Positions 1 to 8,857 of a stretch of DNA of 64,000 nucleotides are shown here, piece after piece. The notes under the pieces are model-generated. The model ran no database searches. It had not been told where the DNA came from and saw nothing but the letters and a program-made list of their open reading frames with translations. This DNA is from Acuticoccus sp051016205 (GTDB lineage Bacteria > Pseudomonadota > Alphaproteobacteria > Rhizobiales > Amorphaceae), in assembly GCA_051016205.1 (NCBI GenBank), contig CP136534.1, forward strand, positions 6,076,001 to 6,140,000. Direction: 5' to 3'. The translations under genes and the position numbers were made by a program. Numbering within the stretch: the stretch's first letter is position 1; every line of letters starts with the position of its first letter.

Positions 1-271
1 GCGTCGCTCCCTTGCCAGACGCGGTGTCGTGGTGCTCGACGTTGACATCGACTCGAAAGACTACCTGCGCACCTCGCCGGCAAGGGTCCGCGCGCGCACA
101 TTGGCGCAGCTGCGGCGGCGCGGGCGTGGGGTCATCCTCTTCCACGACATTCACGCACGCACAGCGTCCATGCTGCCAAGTTTCCTGGCCGCCTTGAAGC
201 GCGACGGCTACAAGGTTGTTCACCTTGTGCCCAAAGGACGCGGCGTCGCCTGCCCTCAGCCTGCCTCGTAG
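1..271 (+). CDS. Polysaccharide deacetylase (NodB-type), C-terminal fragment
   Basis: Partial gene cut by the left edge of the window; the reading frame is open from base 2. The visible ~89 residues end a NodB-homology polysaccharide deacetylase (carbohydrate esterase family 4). They include a 'VVVLDVDIDSKD' strand and the typical C-terminal 'GVILFHDIHARTASMLP' motif, where the His-Asp-x-His segment closes the barrel, followed by the usual 'LKRDGYKVVHLVP' ending. Such enzymes remove N- or O-acetyl groups from peptidoglycan or exopolysaccharide. The N-terminal metal-binding half lies outside the window, so substrate and export signal cannot be judged. Confidence 0.75.
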   Translation, partial: RRSLARRGVVVLDVDIDSKDYLRTSPARVRARTLAQLRRRGRGVILFHDIHARTASMLPSFLAALKRDGYKVVHLVPKGRGVACPQPAS

Positions 272-429
272 TGACGTTGTCCCGGCGGGCAAACCGTTGC
301 CCGTTCTCCCCATCCCCCACACAACCCGCAGGCTACGGGCGGGTATGACGGCGTGGCTCGCTTGCGCCTCACCGCCTTTGATTGCAGCCTCACAGACTGG
401 ATCGGGATCGTCTGGGGAGGACAGGGGCC

Positions 430-774
430 ATGGGCAAGCTTGGCGTCTTCGTCGTGTTGGCAGCCGCAATCGCTCTGGCAGGGTGCCAGTCAACCGGGTT
501 CGGCGGCCCCAACCTTGATGGCAATTGGGCGTCCGATGACGGGGTGTTCGTCGCCACGTTTCGCGATGGCGCGTTCAGTTCGCGTCTGACCGGCACCGGT
601 GAGACCGTCGTGGCCGATGGTCGCTACCAGCGCGCCGATGGCGGGGTGGCACTGTCGTGGACATCCATCGCTGCCAATGAGGCGCGATCGGCGCGCTGCA
701 CATTCTTGAACCGCACGCAGCTGTCATGCACGCCGTCGGCCGGCGAGACGTTCACCATGACGAAGGTGGTCTGA
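430..774 (+). CDS. omp10: Omp10-like outer-membrane lipoprotein
   Basis: A 114-residue lipoprotein. I chose ATG 430 rather than the upstream in-frame ATG (382) because a GGAGG ribosome binding site lies just ahead of it and the product then begins with a normal lipoprotein signal. The signal is a short basic start, a hydrophobic stretch and the lipobox 'ALAGC', with the lipidated Cys at residue 19. The mature part has the pattern of Brucella Omp10: a 'GNW...DDG' start, a 'DGRY' strand, and a 'CTFLNRTQLSCTPSAGETF' end with two Cys that could form a disulfide. Brucella Omp10 is a surface lipoprotein of poorly defined function. The assignment rests on remembered family resemblance. Alternative: an unrelated lipocalin-like lipoprotein. 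Confidence 0.7.
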   Translation: MGKLGVFVVLAAAIALAGCQSTGFGGPNLDGNWASDDGVFVATFRDGAFSSRLTGTGETVVADGRYQRADGGVALSWTSIAANEARSARCTFLNRTQLSCTPSAGETFTMTKVV

Positions 775-793
775 GCGCCACCTTATTTGGTGA

Positions 794-818
794 TTGAGGG
801 GCGCTGAACGCCCCTCAA
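794..818. terminator. Hairpin between convergent omp10-like gene and pnp
   Basis: A perfect 10-bp inverted repeat (TTGAGGGGCG / CGCCCCTCAA) with a 5-base loop lies between the convergent stops of the lipoprotein gene and pnp. Neither side carries a clear T-tract. It may act as a bidirectional terminator or as a 3' stabilising stem rather than a canonical intrinsic terminator. Confidence 0.5.
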
Positions 819-828
819 CCGGGATGGA

Positions 829-2949
829 TCAGGCCGCTTCCGGCTTCATTTCTTCGCCGGTTTCCTGGTTCACCACTTTCATGGACAGGCGCACCTTGCC
901 GCGCTCGTCAAAGCCCATGAGCTTGACCCAGACCTTCTGGCCTTCCTTCACAACGTCAGAGGACTTTTCGGGCCGCCCTTGCGTCATTTGGCTGATGTGC
1001 ACCAGGCCATCGCGCGGGCCGAAGAAGTTCACGAAGGCGCCGAAGTCCACCACCTTCACGACGGTGCCCTGGTAGATTTCGCCCACTTCAGGCTCGGCAG
1101 TAATGCCTTTGATCCAGTTCAGCGCCGCCTTGATGGCCTTGCCGTCGGCGGAGGCCACCTTCACGGTGCCGTCGTCCTCCACATTGATCTTGGCGCCAGT
1201 CTTCTCGACGATCTCTCGGATCACCTTGCCGCCGGAGCCGATCACGTCGCGGATCTTGTCCACGGGGATGTTGATGACTTCGATGCGCGGGGCATGTTCG
1301 CCGAGCTCGGAGCGGGCGGTATCGATGGATTTTGCCATCTCACCCAGGATGTGCAAACGCCCATCCTTCGCCTGATCCAGCGCCACCTTCATGATTTCTT
1401 CGGTGATGCCGTCGATCTTGATGTCCATCTGGAGCGAGGTGACGCCGTTCTCGGACCCGGCCACCTTGAAGTCCATGTCGCCTAGATGATCCTCATCGCC
1501 CAAAATGTCGGACAGGACGGCGAAACGATCGCCTTCCTTGATGAGGCCCATGGCAATGCCGGCCGTCGGGGCGGACATGGGAACACCGGCATCCATCAGC
1601 GCCAGAGAGGTGCCGCACACGGTCGCCATGGAAGATGAACCGTTGGACTCGGTGACCTCTGAAACAACGCGCACGGTGTAAGGGAAGTCGTGGTGGGCGG
1701 GGAGCATGGGATGGACCGCGCGCCAGGCAAGCTTGCCGTGGCCGATTTCACGGCGGCCGGGGGAGCCCATCCGCCCCGTCTCACCCACCGAATAGGGCGG
1801 GAAGTTGTAGTGCAGCATGAAGGTCTGCTTCATGGTGCCTTCAAGAAGGTCAACGAACTGCTCGTCGTCGCCCGTGCCGAGCGTTGCCACCACAAGGGCC
1901 TGTGTCTCGCCGCGGGTGAACAGGGCCGAACCGTGGGCGCGAGGCAGGATCCCCACCTCGCACTCGATGGGGCGGACCGTCGAAAGGTCGCGCCCGTCGA
2001 TGCGCACCTTGTCATCGAGGATCTGGTTGCGGACGATGTCGGCTTCCACCTTCTTAAAAAGGCCGCCCAGCACCTGCTTGGTGGGACCGTCTTCGCCCTC
2101 GGGCGCCACCAACTCGTCCATGACGCGGGCTTTGACGGCATCGATGGCATCGCGCCGCTCGGTCTTGCCGACGATGGCATAGGCCTTCTTGAGGTCATCG
2201 CCTGCCAGCGACTTCACCTTATCGGCAAGGTCGCCATGGTCGGGAACGTCGTGGGCGCGCGGCTCTTTGGCAGCCTTTTCTGCAAGGCGGATGATGGCCT
2301 CGATCACCGGCTGAAATTCTTTGTGGCCGAACATGACGGCGCCGAGCATGATCTCTTCGGAAAGCTCTTTGGCTTCTGATTCTACCATCAGAACCGCGTC
2401 GGTGGTGCCTGCCACGATGAGGTCGAGCGCAGTGTCTTCCATCTGGTCGAGGGTCGGGTTGATGACATACTCGCCATCAATGTAGCCGACGCGCGCGCCG
2501 CCGATCGGACCCATGAAAGGAACGCCCGATAAGGTGAGCGCTGCGGACGCTGCCACCAGCGCCACCATGTCGGGCTGGGTTTCAAGGTCGTGCGCGAGGG
2601 TGGTCAGCACCACCTGCGTGTCGTTCTTGTAGCCGTCCACGAAGAGGGGGCGGATGGGACGGTCGATGAGGCGGCTGGTCAGCACCTCATGCTCTGACGG
2701 GCGGCCTTCGCGCTTGAAAAACCCGCCGGGGATCTTGCCTGCCGCGAACGCCTTTTCCTGGTAGTTCACGGTGAGGGGGAAAAAGTCGAACCCTTGTTTG
2801 GCCTCTTTCTCGGAGACCACGGTGGCAAGAACGGTGGTCTCGCCGTAGGTGACCATGACGGCGCCGTCTGCCTGGCGGGCGACTTTGCCTGTCTCGAGCG
2901 TGAGCGTGCGACCGCCCCACTCGATGCTTTCTTTTTGAACGTCGAACAT
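829..2949 (-). CDS. pnp: Polyribonucleotide nucleotidyltransferase (PNPase)
   Basis: PNPase degrades RNA 3' to 5' by phosphorolysis and is a core part of the RNA degradosome. The 706-residue length is normal. Two RNase PH-like domains (about residues 10-220 and 310-545) flank a helical linker. A KH domain follows around residue 555 ('VIGSGGKVIREIVEKTGAKI'), then an S1 domain around 620-690 ('VDFGAFVNFFGPRDGLVHIS'). The phosphate-binding loop around 'ESNGSSSMATVCG' is present. It is the last gene of the rimP-to-pnp cluster and follows rpsO after a 378-bp gap, as in many proteobacteria. In E. coli pnp is autoregulated through RNase III cleavage of its leader; whether this happens here is inference (see the leader entry). 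Confidence 0.97.
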   Translation of the reverse strand: MFDVQKESIEWGGRTLTLETGKVARQADGAVMVTYGETTVLATVVSEKEAKQGFDFFPLTVNYQEKAFAAGKIPGGFFKREGRPSEHEVLTSRLIDRPIRPLFVDGYKNDTQVVLTTLAHDLETQPDMVALVAASAALTLSGVPFMGPIGGARVGYIDGEYVINPTLDQMEDTALDLIVAGTTDAVLMVESEAKELSEEIMLGAVMFGHKEFQPVIEAIIRLAEKAAKEPRAHDVPDHGDLADKVKSLAGDDLKKAYAIVGKTERRDAIDAVKARVMDELVAPEGEDGPTKQVLGGLFKKVEADIVRNQILDDKVRIDGRDLSTVRPIECEVGILPRAHGSALFTRGETQALVVATLGTGDDEQFVDLLEGTMKQTFMLHYNFPPYSVGETGRMGSPGRREIGHGKLAWRAVHPMLPAHHDFPYTVRVVSEVTESNGSSSMATVCGTSLALMDAGVPMSAPTAGIAMGLIKEGDRFAVLSDILGDEDHLGDMDFKVAGSENGVTSLQMDIKIDGITEEIMKVALDQAKDGRLHILGEMAKSIDTARSELGEHAPRIEVINIPVDKIRDVIGSGGKVIREIVEKTGAKINVEDDGTVKVASADGKAIKAALNWIKGITAEPEVGEIYQGTVVKVVDFGAFVNFFGPRDGLVHISQMTQGRPEKSSDVVKEGQKVWVKLMGFDERGKVRLSMKVVNQETGEEMKPEAA

Positions 2950-3327
2950 GACATGCCTTTCGTGTCAGTCATCCGACCGACGGGCGGGCAAGACGACGGG
3001 CCGCTCTGCAAACAAAGCGGCCGGCAATCCTGCCCCTCCCCTGGGGTCGGCGGCCTTACGGCCGATAGGGGCGCCCATCGCCCCTTTGGGCGGACCGTTT
3101 GCGGCCCTTTTGGTGCAGCGCGAGTGTTGCGCTGCGGTTGTTGTCTCAGCGCAGACGCTGCCCGCGCCGGAAGATCCGGCCGGAGCGCTGCACCCATTCG
3201 TCAGATGAGAGAATGCGTGCGCCCCGTCCACGCCGCCCGGCACCGGCAGGCGAACGCCCGCTTTTGCCATACGGCCATACTGTGGATGTGTGATGAAAGC
3301 GCACGATGTTCACCACGGTTCGGCCGG
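2950..3327. other. GC-rich intergenic leader between rpsO and pnp
   Basis: A 378-bp gap with no gene I can support. It contains several inverted repeats. One is a 7-bp stem (GGCCGCT / AGCGGCC) at 2999-3022. Another is the small palindrome CGGCCTTACGGCCG near 3051-3064. Further GC-rich self-complementary stretches around 3060-3110 surround GGGCGCCCATCGCCC. On the minus strand this is the 5' leader of pnp. By analogy with E. coli it may carry RNase III-processed structure or a partial rpsO terminator. Confidence 0.4.
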
Positions 3328-3597
3328 TTAGCGGCGCAGACCGAGGCGCTTGATGAGATCTTGGTAGCGTGCCGGGTCCTTCCGCTTCACATAGTCCAGA
3401 AGGTGGCGGCGGCGGCTCACGAGCCGCAGAAGACCGCGGCGTGAGTGGTTGTCCTTGGCATGGCCTTTGAAGTGATCGGTGAGATTCACGATCCGCTCTG
3501 TCAAAAGTGCCACTTGCACTTCGGGGGAACCTGTGTCGCCATCCTTGACGCCATACTCTTTGATCAGCGCCTGACGGCGCTCAGCAGTAATCGACAT
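3328..3597 (-). CDS. rpsO: 30S ribosomal protein S15
   Basis: Ribosomal protein S15 binds the central domain of 16S rRNA early in assembly of the small subunit. The 89-residue length is exactly that of the family. Conserved features include 'KDGDTGSPEVQVALLTERI' near the start, 'LTDHFKGHAKDNHSRRGLL' in the RNA-binding helices, and the basic C-terminus 'RYQDLIKRLGLRR'. It sits upstream of pnp in the universal rpsO-pnp arrangement. A 212-bp gap separates it from the exported SH3-like gene and could hold its own promoter; a 5-bp hairpin (GCAGC...GCTGC) lies about 70 bp upstream. Confidence 0.98.
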   Translation of the reverse strand: MSITAERRQALIKEYGVKDGDTGSPEVQVALLTERIVNLTDHFKGHAKDNHSRRGLLRLVSRRRHLLDYVKRKDPARYQDLIKRLGLRR

Positions 3598-3809
3598 CCA
3601 TCACTCCTAACGTGAGAGTTTGGGCGACGGGCCGGGATGTCGTCCAGCCAGCGCCATGATCGTGCAGCGGCAAAGCTGCGCTTTGATGCTCAGCCTTAAC
3701 GCTGGCATGTAATTGCGCCCACCGCGGACGCCAAGAGGTCGGCGACCGTTTGTCATCTTCGTGAAGGCGAACGCCGACGCCCCCACGCTGAGGGCGCCAC
3801 CGTTCCGCT

Positions 3810-4130
3810 CTAATGGCAGAAAAAGTCGCGTGTGGCCACCCACCCATAATATTGATTGACTCGCGGTGGCCTGATGCGGATCCAAAGATCGCTACGCCTG
3901 TCGAACGGGTAGTCGATGACCTCAACGATCATCCCATTGGGCAGATAGCCCGAGGACGCGCCGAAGGGGCGCACGAACATTTCTACGGCGCCGCCCCTGG
4001 CGTTAATGACGCAAAAGTTGGTTGCCCGTTCCACCACCACGGCAGGCGCACGCGGAAGGTCCGCGGCAAGGGTTGCCGTTGCAACGGTTGCAAACACGGC
4101 GGCGGTGGCGAGACGGACAAGTGCGCGCAT
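3810..4130 (-). CDS. Exported SH3-like protein of unknown function
   Basis: A 106-residue protein with a clear Sec signal peptide (basic 'MRALVRL', hydrophobic 'ATAAVFATVATATLAA', cleavage expected after residue 22). A compact domain with two Cys follows, ending in 'YYGWVATRDFFCH'. The spacing of hydrophobic residues ('NVRGGAVEMFVRPFG'-like start, then 'NQYYGWVATRDFF') resembles a bacterial SH3 fold, which usually binds cell-wall peptides; this is inference. Its start codon shares one base with the truB stop, so it is translationally coupled to the translation-factor operon, an unusual place for an envelope protein. Confidence 0.7.
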   Translation of the reverse strand: MRALVRLATAAVFATVATATLAADLPRAPAVVVERATNFCVINARGGAVEMFVRPFGASSGYLPNGMIVEVIDYPFDRRSDLWIRIRPPRVNQYYGWVATRDFFCH

Positions 4131-5167
4131 CAGGACGGTTCGGGCTCCGTGACGGGGACGGTGATCCGCCGCCTGGGGCTGCGGAACACGCGCACAGGGT
4201 TTAGCTCACCAGCCTGTGCCCGGCAGAGCGCCACAAGCTCATCGCCTTGCATGACGCTGACTTCGCCCTCCGCCACATCGTCCAAGGGCCGCAAAATGCT
4301 TGACTGACCGCGGCGGAGGCGGCTGGCCACCACGCGGTCCACATTCATATGCGGCAGATCGCACAGCGCGACGGCAGGGGAACGCAGCACCTCATCCACA
4401 GCCGCCTGGGTGTCCTTGGCAAGGGCGCGCAGGTCCTCAAGGGTGATGGCCTCCGCCTCGCCGAACGGGCCGACGCGGGTGCGCCTAAGGGCCGTCACAT
4501 GGGCGCAGGTGCCGAGTGCCTCGCCAAGGTCCCGTGCAATGGCGCGCACATACGTGCCTTTGCCGCAATCGGCCTCTAACGTCACGCTGTCGGCGGTCAT
4601 ATCGCCGACGATGACCAGGCGTTCGATGTGCACCGTGCGCGATTTCAACGTCACCTCCGCCCCGTCGCGGGCGAGGTCGTAGGCGCGCTGACCGTCGATC
4701 TTGATCGCCGAATAGCGCGGCGGCACCTGATCCACAGCGCCGATGAAGCGCGGCAGTGCAGCTTCGATGGCCTCGCGCGTCGGGCGCACGTCGCTCGTGG
4801 CAATCACCGTACCGTCGGCGTCGTCCGTATCGGTGGCCGCGCCGAACTGGACGGTGAAGCGATAGCCCTTCTGCCCGTCTACCACGTAAGGCACGGTCTT
4901 GGTCGCCTCGCCCAACGCCAATGGCAAGATGCCTGACGCCAGAGGGTCGAGCGTTCCCGCGTGGCCAGCCTTTTTAGGATTGAAGAGGCGCTTTACCGCC
5001 CCCAGCGCCTGCGTGGAGGTGATGCCGACGGGCTTGTCGAGCACAATCCACCCGTCGAGGTGGTTGCGCGGACGACGCCGGCGGCCCCCCCTACCCTTGC
5101 CTTTGCCTTGACCGGGGGTGCGCACCTCTTGCGGGGGGGTGCCCTCAAGATTGAAGGTCCTAACCAT
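4130..5167 (-). CDS. truB: tRNA pseudouridine(55) synthase
   Basis: TruB converts U55 in the T-loop of tRNAs to pseudouridine and also acts as a tRNA chaperone. The catalytic motif 'AGHAGTLDPLASGIL' with the nucleophilic Asp is present, as are 'DKPVGITSTQ', 'KGYRF' and the later 'GTYVRAIARDLG' motif. A basic, Gly/Arg-rich N-terminal extension ('GKGKGRGGRRRRPR') precedes the core and could add RNA affinity. I start at ATG 5167 because GAGGA lies nine bases upstream. This start overlaps the end of rbfA by 8 bp and fits a coupled operon better than the longer ORF start at 5206. Confidence 0.95.
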   Translation of the reverse strand: MVRTFNLEGTPPQEVRTPGQGKGKGRGGRRRRPRNHLDGWIVLDKPVGITSTQALGAVKRLFNPKKAGHAGTLDPLASGILPLALGEATKTVPYVVDGQKGYRFTVQFGAATDTDDADGTVIATSDVRPTREAIEAALPRFIGAVDQVPPRYSAIKIDGQRAYDLARDGAEVTLKSRTVHIERLVIVGDMTADSVTLEADCGKGTYVRAIARDLGEALGTCAHVTALRRTRVGPFGEAEAITLEDLRALAKDTQAAVDEVLRSPAVALCDLPHMNVDRVVASRLRRGQSSILRPLDDVAEGEVSVMQGDELVALCRAQAGELNPVRVFRSPRRRITVPVTEPEPS

Positions 5168-5564
5168 GGCGATTGTCCTCAGGCTCGTCGCCGCGCGCGC
5201 GTTCAATGTCGGCCGCCACGTCGGGGTCTTCCAAAATCGTGCGCATCTTGTCGTCGTCGTCGAAACGGGTGTCGAGGCGAAAGCGCAGCTCCGGCATGTA
5301 CTTCATCTGCCTGATGCGCCTTGCCAAAACAGCGCGGATGGGCTTGGCGTTGCGGGCGAGCACCTTGACGATCCTGTCGGCATTGAGGCCACCGAGGGGC
5401 ATCACGAACACCGTTGCGACCTTAAGGTCGGGGCTCATGCGCACTTCGGGCACGGTGATGGGCTGACGGCCCAACTCCTCGTCGTGGACCTCGCCACGGG
5501 TCAAAATCTCTGACAGCGCGTGACGGACGAGCTCGCCCACCCGCAACTGGCGTTGTGACTGCAT
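5160..5564 (-). CDS. rbfA: 30S ribosome-binding factor A
   Basis: RbfA is a small KH-fold protein that binds immature 30S subunits and helps mature the 5' end of 16S rRNA. The product begins 'MQSQRQLRVGELVRHALSE', continues with 'VRMSPDLKVATVFVMPLGG' and ends with 'RLDTRFDDDDKM', all typical. I use ATG 5564, preceded by GAGGAAATC, rather than the longer ORF start at 5591; this gives 134 residues, the normal size. It lies between infB and truB as in most bacteria. A strong hairpin sits 27 bases upstream of the start. Confidence 0.95.
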   Translation of the reverse strand: MQSQRQLRVGELVRHALSEILTRGEVHDEELGRQPITVPEVRMSPDLKVATVFVMPLGGLNADRIVKVLARNAKPIRAVLARRIRQMKYMPELRFRLDTRFDDDDKMRTILEDPDVAADIERARGDEPEDNRHG

Positions 5565-5590
5565 GATTTCCTCTGCCAAACACAGCGGCA

Positions 5591-5611
5591 CGGTCCCGCA
5601 GGACGGGACCG
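5591..5611. promoter_or_regulatory. Hairpin between infB and rbfA
   Basis: A perfect 8-bp inverted repeat (CGGTCCCG / CGGGACCG) with a 5-base loop lies in the 206-bp gap between infB and rbfA, ending 27 bases before the rbfA start codon. No T-tract follows on the minus strand. It is better read as an mRNA stability or partial attenuation element than as a full terminator. Function inferred only. Confidence 0.4.
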
Positions 5612-5770
5612 CTTCAAGCCGAAAAATTGAAACGCCTTACAGGTCTGGCGCCGCGCCTGCGGCGGCCTGTACCTTTGGTCTCCTCACGCGACGGGAGTTG
5701 GACCCGTCACGCTCCTTTCAATGGGGTGTCCACACTGTCGCCCACGGATACGGGGCTACAGAAGTAGGAC

Positions 5771-8700
5771 TTAGGCAAGCGTACGCTCAACCTCTTCCAC
5801 GCGGAAGCACTCGATGACATCGCCTTCGCGCATGTCCTCGTACCGCTCGAAGGCCATACCGCATTCCTGGCCCACCTGAACCTCTTTCACTTCGTCCTTG
5901 AAGCGCTTCAGGGTGGACAGTTTGCCCTCGTGGATCACCGTGTTGTCGCGCAGGAGGCGCACGCCGGCCCCACGCTCCACCATCCCCTCGGTAACGCGGC
6001 AGCCAGCCACCTTGCCCACCTTGGTGATGTTGAAGACCTGCAGAATTTCCGCGTAGCCGATGAACGTCTCGCGGCGCTCTGGCGAGAGCATTCCGGACAT
6101 GGCATCGCGCACATCGTCGATCAGGTTGTAGATGATCGAGTAGTAGCGGATCTCGACACCAGCACGATCGGCCGCCTCGCGCGCCTGCTTGTTGGCACGC
6201 ACGTTGAAGCCCATGATCACACCACCCGTCGCGGCCGCCAAGGTGACGTCCGATTCGGTGATGGCACCAACCCCCTGGTGGAGGATGCGGGCGGCCACCT
6301 CGTCGGTGTTCAACTTCTCCAGCGCGCCGACGATGGCTTCCACGGAGCCCTGCACGTCGCCCTTCAGGACGATGGGGAACTCCGACACGCCGCTCGCCTG
6401 CAGATTTGTCATCATCTGCTCCAGCGACACGGCGGTCGACGGTGCAGCGCTGGTCTCACGCTTCAGGCGGGCGCGATACTCGGAAATCTCGCGAGCACGG
6501 GCCTCGTTTTCCACCACGACGAACTGGTCACCAGCCTCGGGCGTGCCGTTGAGGCCGAGGACCTCCACGGGCATGGACGGGCCAGCTTCCTTCAGCCGCT
6601 CGCCCTTGTCGTTGATGACGGCGCGCACGCGGCCCCATTCTGTGCCGGCGATCACAATGTCGCCCACATGCAAAGTGCCCTGCTGCACAAGGACGGTGGC
6701 AACAGCGCCGCGCCCTTTGTCCAGCTGTGCTTCCACCACGGTGCCCTGGGCCTCGCGGTCGGGATTGGCCTTCAATTCCAGGATTTCCGCCTGGAGGAGA
6801 CAGGCTTCAAGAAGCTTGTCGAGGTTGGTGCCCTTCAGCGCCGAGACCTCCACCTCCTGTACGTCGCCTGACATGGATTCCACCACGATGTCGTGCTGGA
6901 GGAGGTCAGTGCGCACGCGCAATGGATCGGCATTCGGCAGATCGATCTTGTTGACCGCAACGATGATCGGCACTTCGGCAGCCTTGGCGTGGCTTATAGC
7001 CTCGGCCGTCTGCGGCATCACACCGTCGTCGGCGGCAACCACGAGGATCACCATGTCCGTGGCTCTGGCACCGCGGGCACGCATGGCCGTAAAGGCGGCG
7101 TGACCGGGCGTGTCGAGGAAGGTGATCTTCTGCCCGCCAAGGTCCACCTGATAAGCGCCGATGTGCTGGGTGATACCGCCAGCCTCGCCAGACACAACGT
7201 TCGCCTTGCGCAAAGCGTCCAGAAGGCTGGTCTTGCCGTGGTCGACGTGGCCCATGATGGTCACCACGGGCGGCCGCGACACGGCGCTTTCGGTGTCGAT
7301 CTCCCGCTCGTCGAACAGACCCACCTCCACATCGGCCTCAGACACGCGCTTGACCGTGTGGCCCATCTCGGTGGCCACAAGCTCGGCGGTGTCGGCGTCG
7401 ATGATGTCGGTGATCTTGTACATCTGCCCCTGCTTCATCAGGAGCTTGATGACATCCACACCCCGTTCGGACATGCGCGAGGCAAGGTCCTGGATGGAGA
7501 TGGCGTCCGGAATCGTGACTTCACGCATAACTTTCTCGCGCGGACCGGTTCGACTGCCGCCCCGCTTTTCCTTCTCACGCCGGCGCCTCAGCGCCGCAAG
7601 GGAGCGGCCACGCTCCGTATCGTCTTGCAGAGCGGTGGTGATCGTCAGCTTGGTGCGGCGGCGATCGTCCCCCTTGACAGCCGTCTTTGTGGGCGTGGCG
7701 CGGGCCTTCTTGGCCTTTGCGCTTGCTGCTTCGTCTTCCTCAAGCTCTTTGGCGGTCTTGCGCCGTGCAGGCGTTGCCCCGCGCGGGCTCTTGACGGTCT
7801 CCGCGTCGGTGGCAGCGGCAGACGCGTCGGCCGCTCTATTGGCAGCGGCGGCGGCAGCCTCGGCCTCGCGGCGGGCGGCCAACTCTTCCTCGGCCTTGCG
7901 ACGGGCTTCTTCACGCTCTTTGCGCAAAGCCTCTTCGGCAAGGTCACGCTTGGCCTGCTCGATGGCCTCACGCTCGCGCACCGCTTCTTCTTCGGCGCGG
8001 CGCTTCATCTCGCCTTGCTGGGAGCGGGCTGTGGCAAGGGCCCTTGCGCGCGCCTCTTTCTCTGCAGTGCTCAGCGTGCGGTGGACCTGGCCGCGCTCGC
8101 GGCCGACGGCCTGAGGCCGAGCCTGACGTTCACCCCTTTCGGGACGATCGCCGCGGGCCTGGCCTGCGCCCGCACGGCCGGGTGCACGGGGCTCACGCTC
8201 TTGCGTGCCCTTTTGAGCACCAGCGCCGCGGGGCCCTGGCGATGACGCCTGTGAGGAGCGTCGACGGGCAGCGGGCGCCTCGGCCGGCGGGGCTGGCGGC
8301 GCGGCCTTCACCTCGGCCTTGCCGATGACCCGCGGGCGGCGCGGCATGTTGAGCGCTTGGACGGCAAGCTCTTCGGCCGACTGTCCGCCGCCGGCCGCTG
8401 CCGGCGTTTCGTCAGCGGGCGCGGCAGGCACGTCAGCCTCAACGGCCTCGGGTGCTTGCACCTCAACCGGGGGCGCTGCGGCGGCCTGTTCGACAGGCGC
8501 CTCGGCGGTCACCTCAGAAGGTGTGGCCTCAACTTTGGGGTCGGGCTTGGCCTTGGCGGCGGGCGCTTCGGCCGCAGGCGCCGTTGCGGCGGCCTTTTCG
8601 ACGACCGGTGCGGGCGCTGCCTCAGGGGCGGCCTTTGCCTGTGCGGGCGCGGCAGGCTTTGCGGCAGGTTCGGCCGCGGGCGCGCCGGATTGGCCGGGCA

Positions 8701-8857
8701 CCACCACGCGGCGCTTTTTCTTTTCCACCACGACCGACTTCGTCCGCCCGTGGCTGAAGCTCTGCCGGACGGTTCCCTTTTCAACGCCGCCGCGACGCAG
8801 GGAAAGCGTCTTCTTGCGGCTGCCAACAGTGTCGCCGGTGTCGTTCGTCTCGCTCAT
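5771..8857 (-). CDS. infB: Translation initiation factor IF-2
   Basis: IF-2 is the GTPase that brings fMet-tRNA to the 30S subunit and promotes subunit joining. At 1028 residues it is a long alphaproteobacterial form. A repetitive Ala/Pro/Glu-rich N-terminal third (about 1-420) contains the basic 'SHGRTKSVVVEKKKRR' segment and a charged coiled-coil-like 'ARREAEAAAAAANRA' stretch. The G domain follows with 'GHVDHGKTSLLDALR', 'DTPGHAAFTAMRARGA' and 'NKID'. Domains II-IV end in 'EDMREGDVIECFRVEEVERTLA'. The ATG overlaps the ylxR stop by four bases (ATGA), so the two are coupled. The N-terminal repeat region varies between species and is the least certain part functionally. Confidence 0.97.
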   Translation of the reverse strand: MSETNDTGDTVGSRKKTLSLRRGGVEKGTVRQSFSHGRTKSVVVEKKKRRVVVPGQSGAPAAEPAAKPAAPAQAKAAPEAAPAPVVEKAAATAPAAEAPAAKAKPDPKVEATPSEVTAEAPVEQAAAAPPVEVQAPEAVEADVPAAPADETPAAAGGGQSAEELAVQALNMPRRPRVIGKAEVKAAPPAPPAEAPAARRRSSQASSPGPRGAGAQKGTQEREPRAPGRAGAGQARGDRPERGERQARPQAVGRERGQVHRTLSTAEKEARARALATARSQQGEMKRRAEEEAVREREAIEQAKRDLAEEALRKEREEARRKAEEELAARREAEAAAAAANRAADASAAATDAETVKSPRGATPARRKTAKELEEDEAASAKAKKARATPTKTAVKGDDRRRTKLTITTALQDDTERGRSLAALRRRREKEKRGGSRTGPREKVMREVTIPDAISIQDLASRMSERGVDVIKLLMKQGQMYKITDIIDADTAELVATEMGHTVKRVSEADVEVGLFDEREIDTESAVSRPPVVTIMGHVDHGKTSLLDALRKANVVSGEAGGITQHIGAYQVDLGGQKITFLDTPGHAAFTAMRARGARATDMVILVVAADDGVMPQTAEAISHAKAAEVPIIVAVNKIDLPNADPLRVRTDLLQHDIVVESMSGDVQEVEVSALKGTNLDKLLEACLLQAEILELKANPDREAQGTVVEAQLDKGRGAVATVLVQQGTLHVGDIVIAGTEWGRVRAVINDKGERLKEAGPSMPVEVLGLNGTPEAGDQFVVVENEARAREISEYRARLKRETSAAPSTAVSLEQMMTNLQASGVSEFPIVLKGDVQGSVEAIVGALEKLNTDEVAARILHQGVGAITESDVTLAAATGGVIMGFNVRANKQAREAADRAGVEIRYYSIIYNLIDDVRDAMSGMLSPERRETFIGYAEILQVFNITKVGKVAGCRVTEGMVERGAGVRLLRDNTVIHEGKLSTLKRFKDEVKEVQVGQECGMAFERYEDMREGDVIECFRVEEVERTLA

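Noticed and set aside
6893..8245. 450-codon plus-strand ORF opposite infB
   Set aside because: Antisense shadow of the IF-2 gene, low-complexity Arg/Gly/Leu composition, no ribosome binding site.
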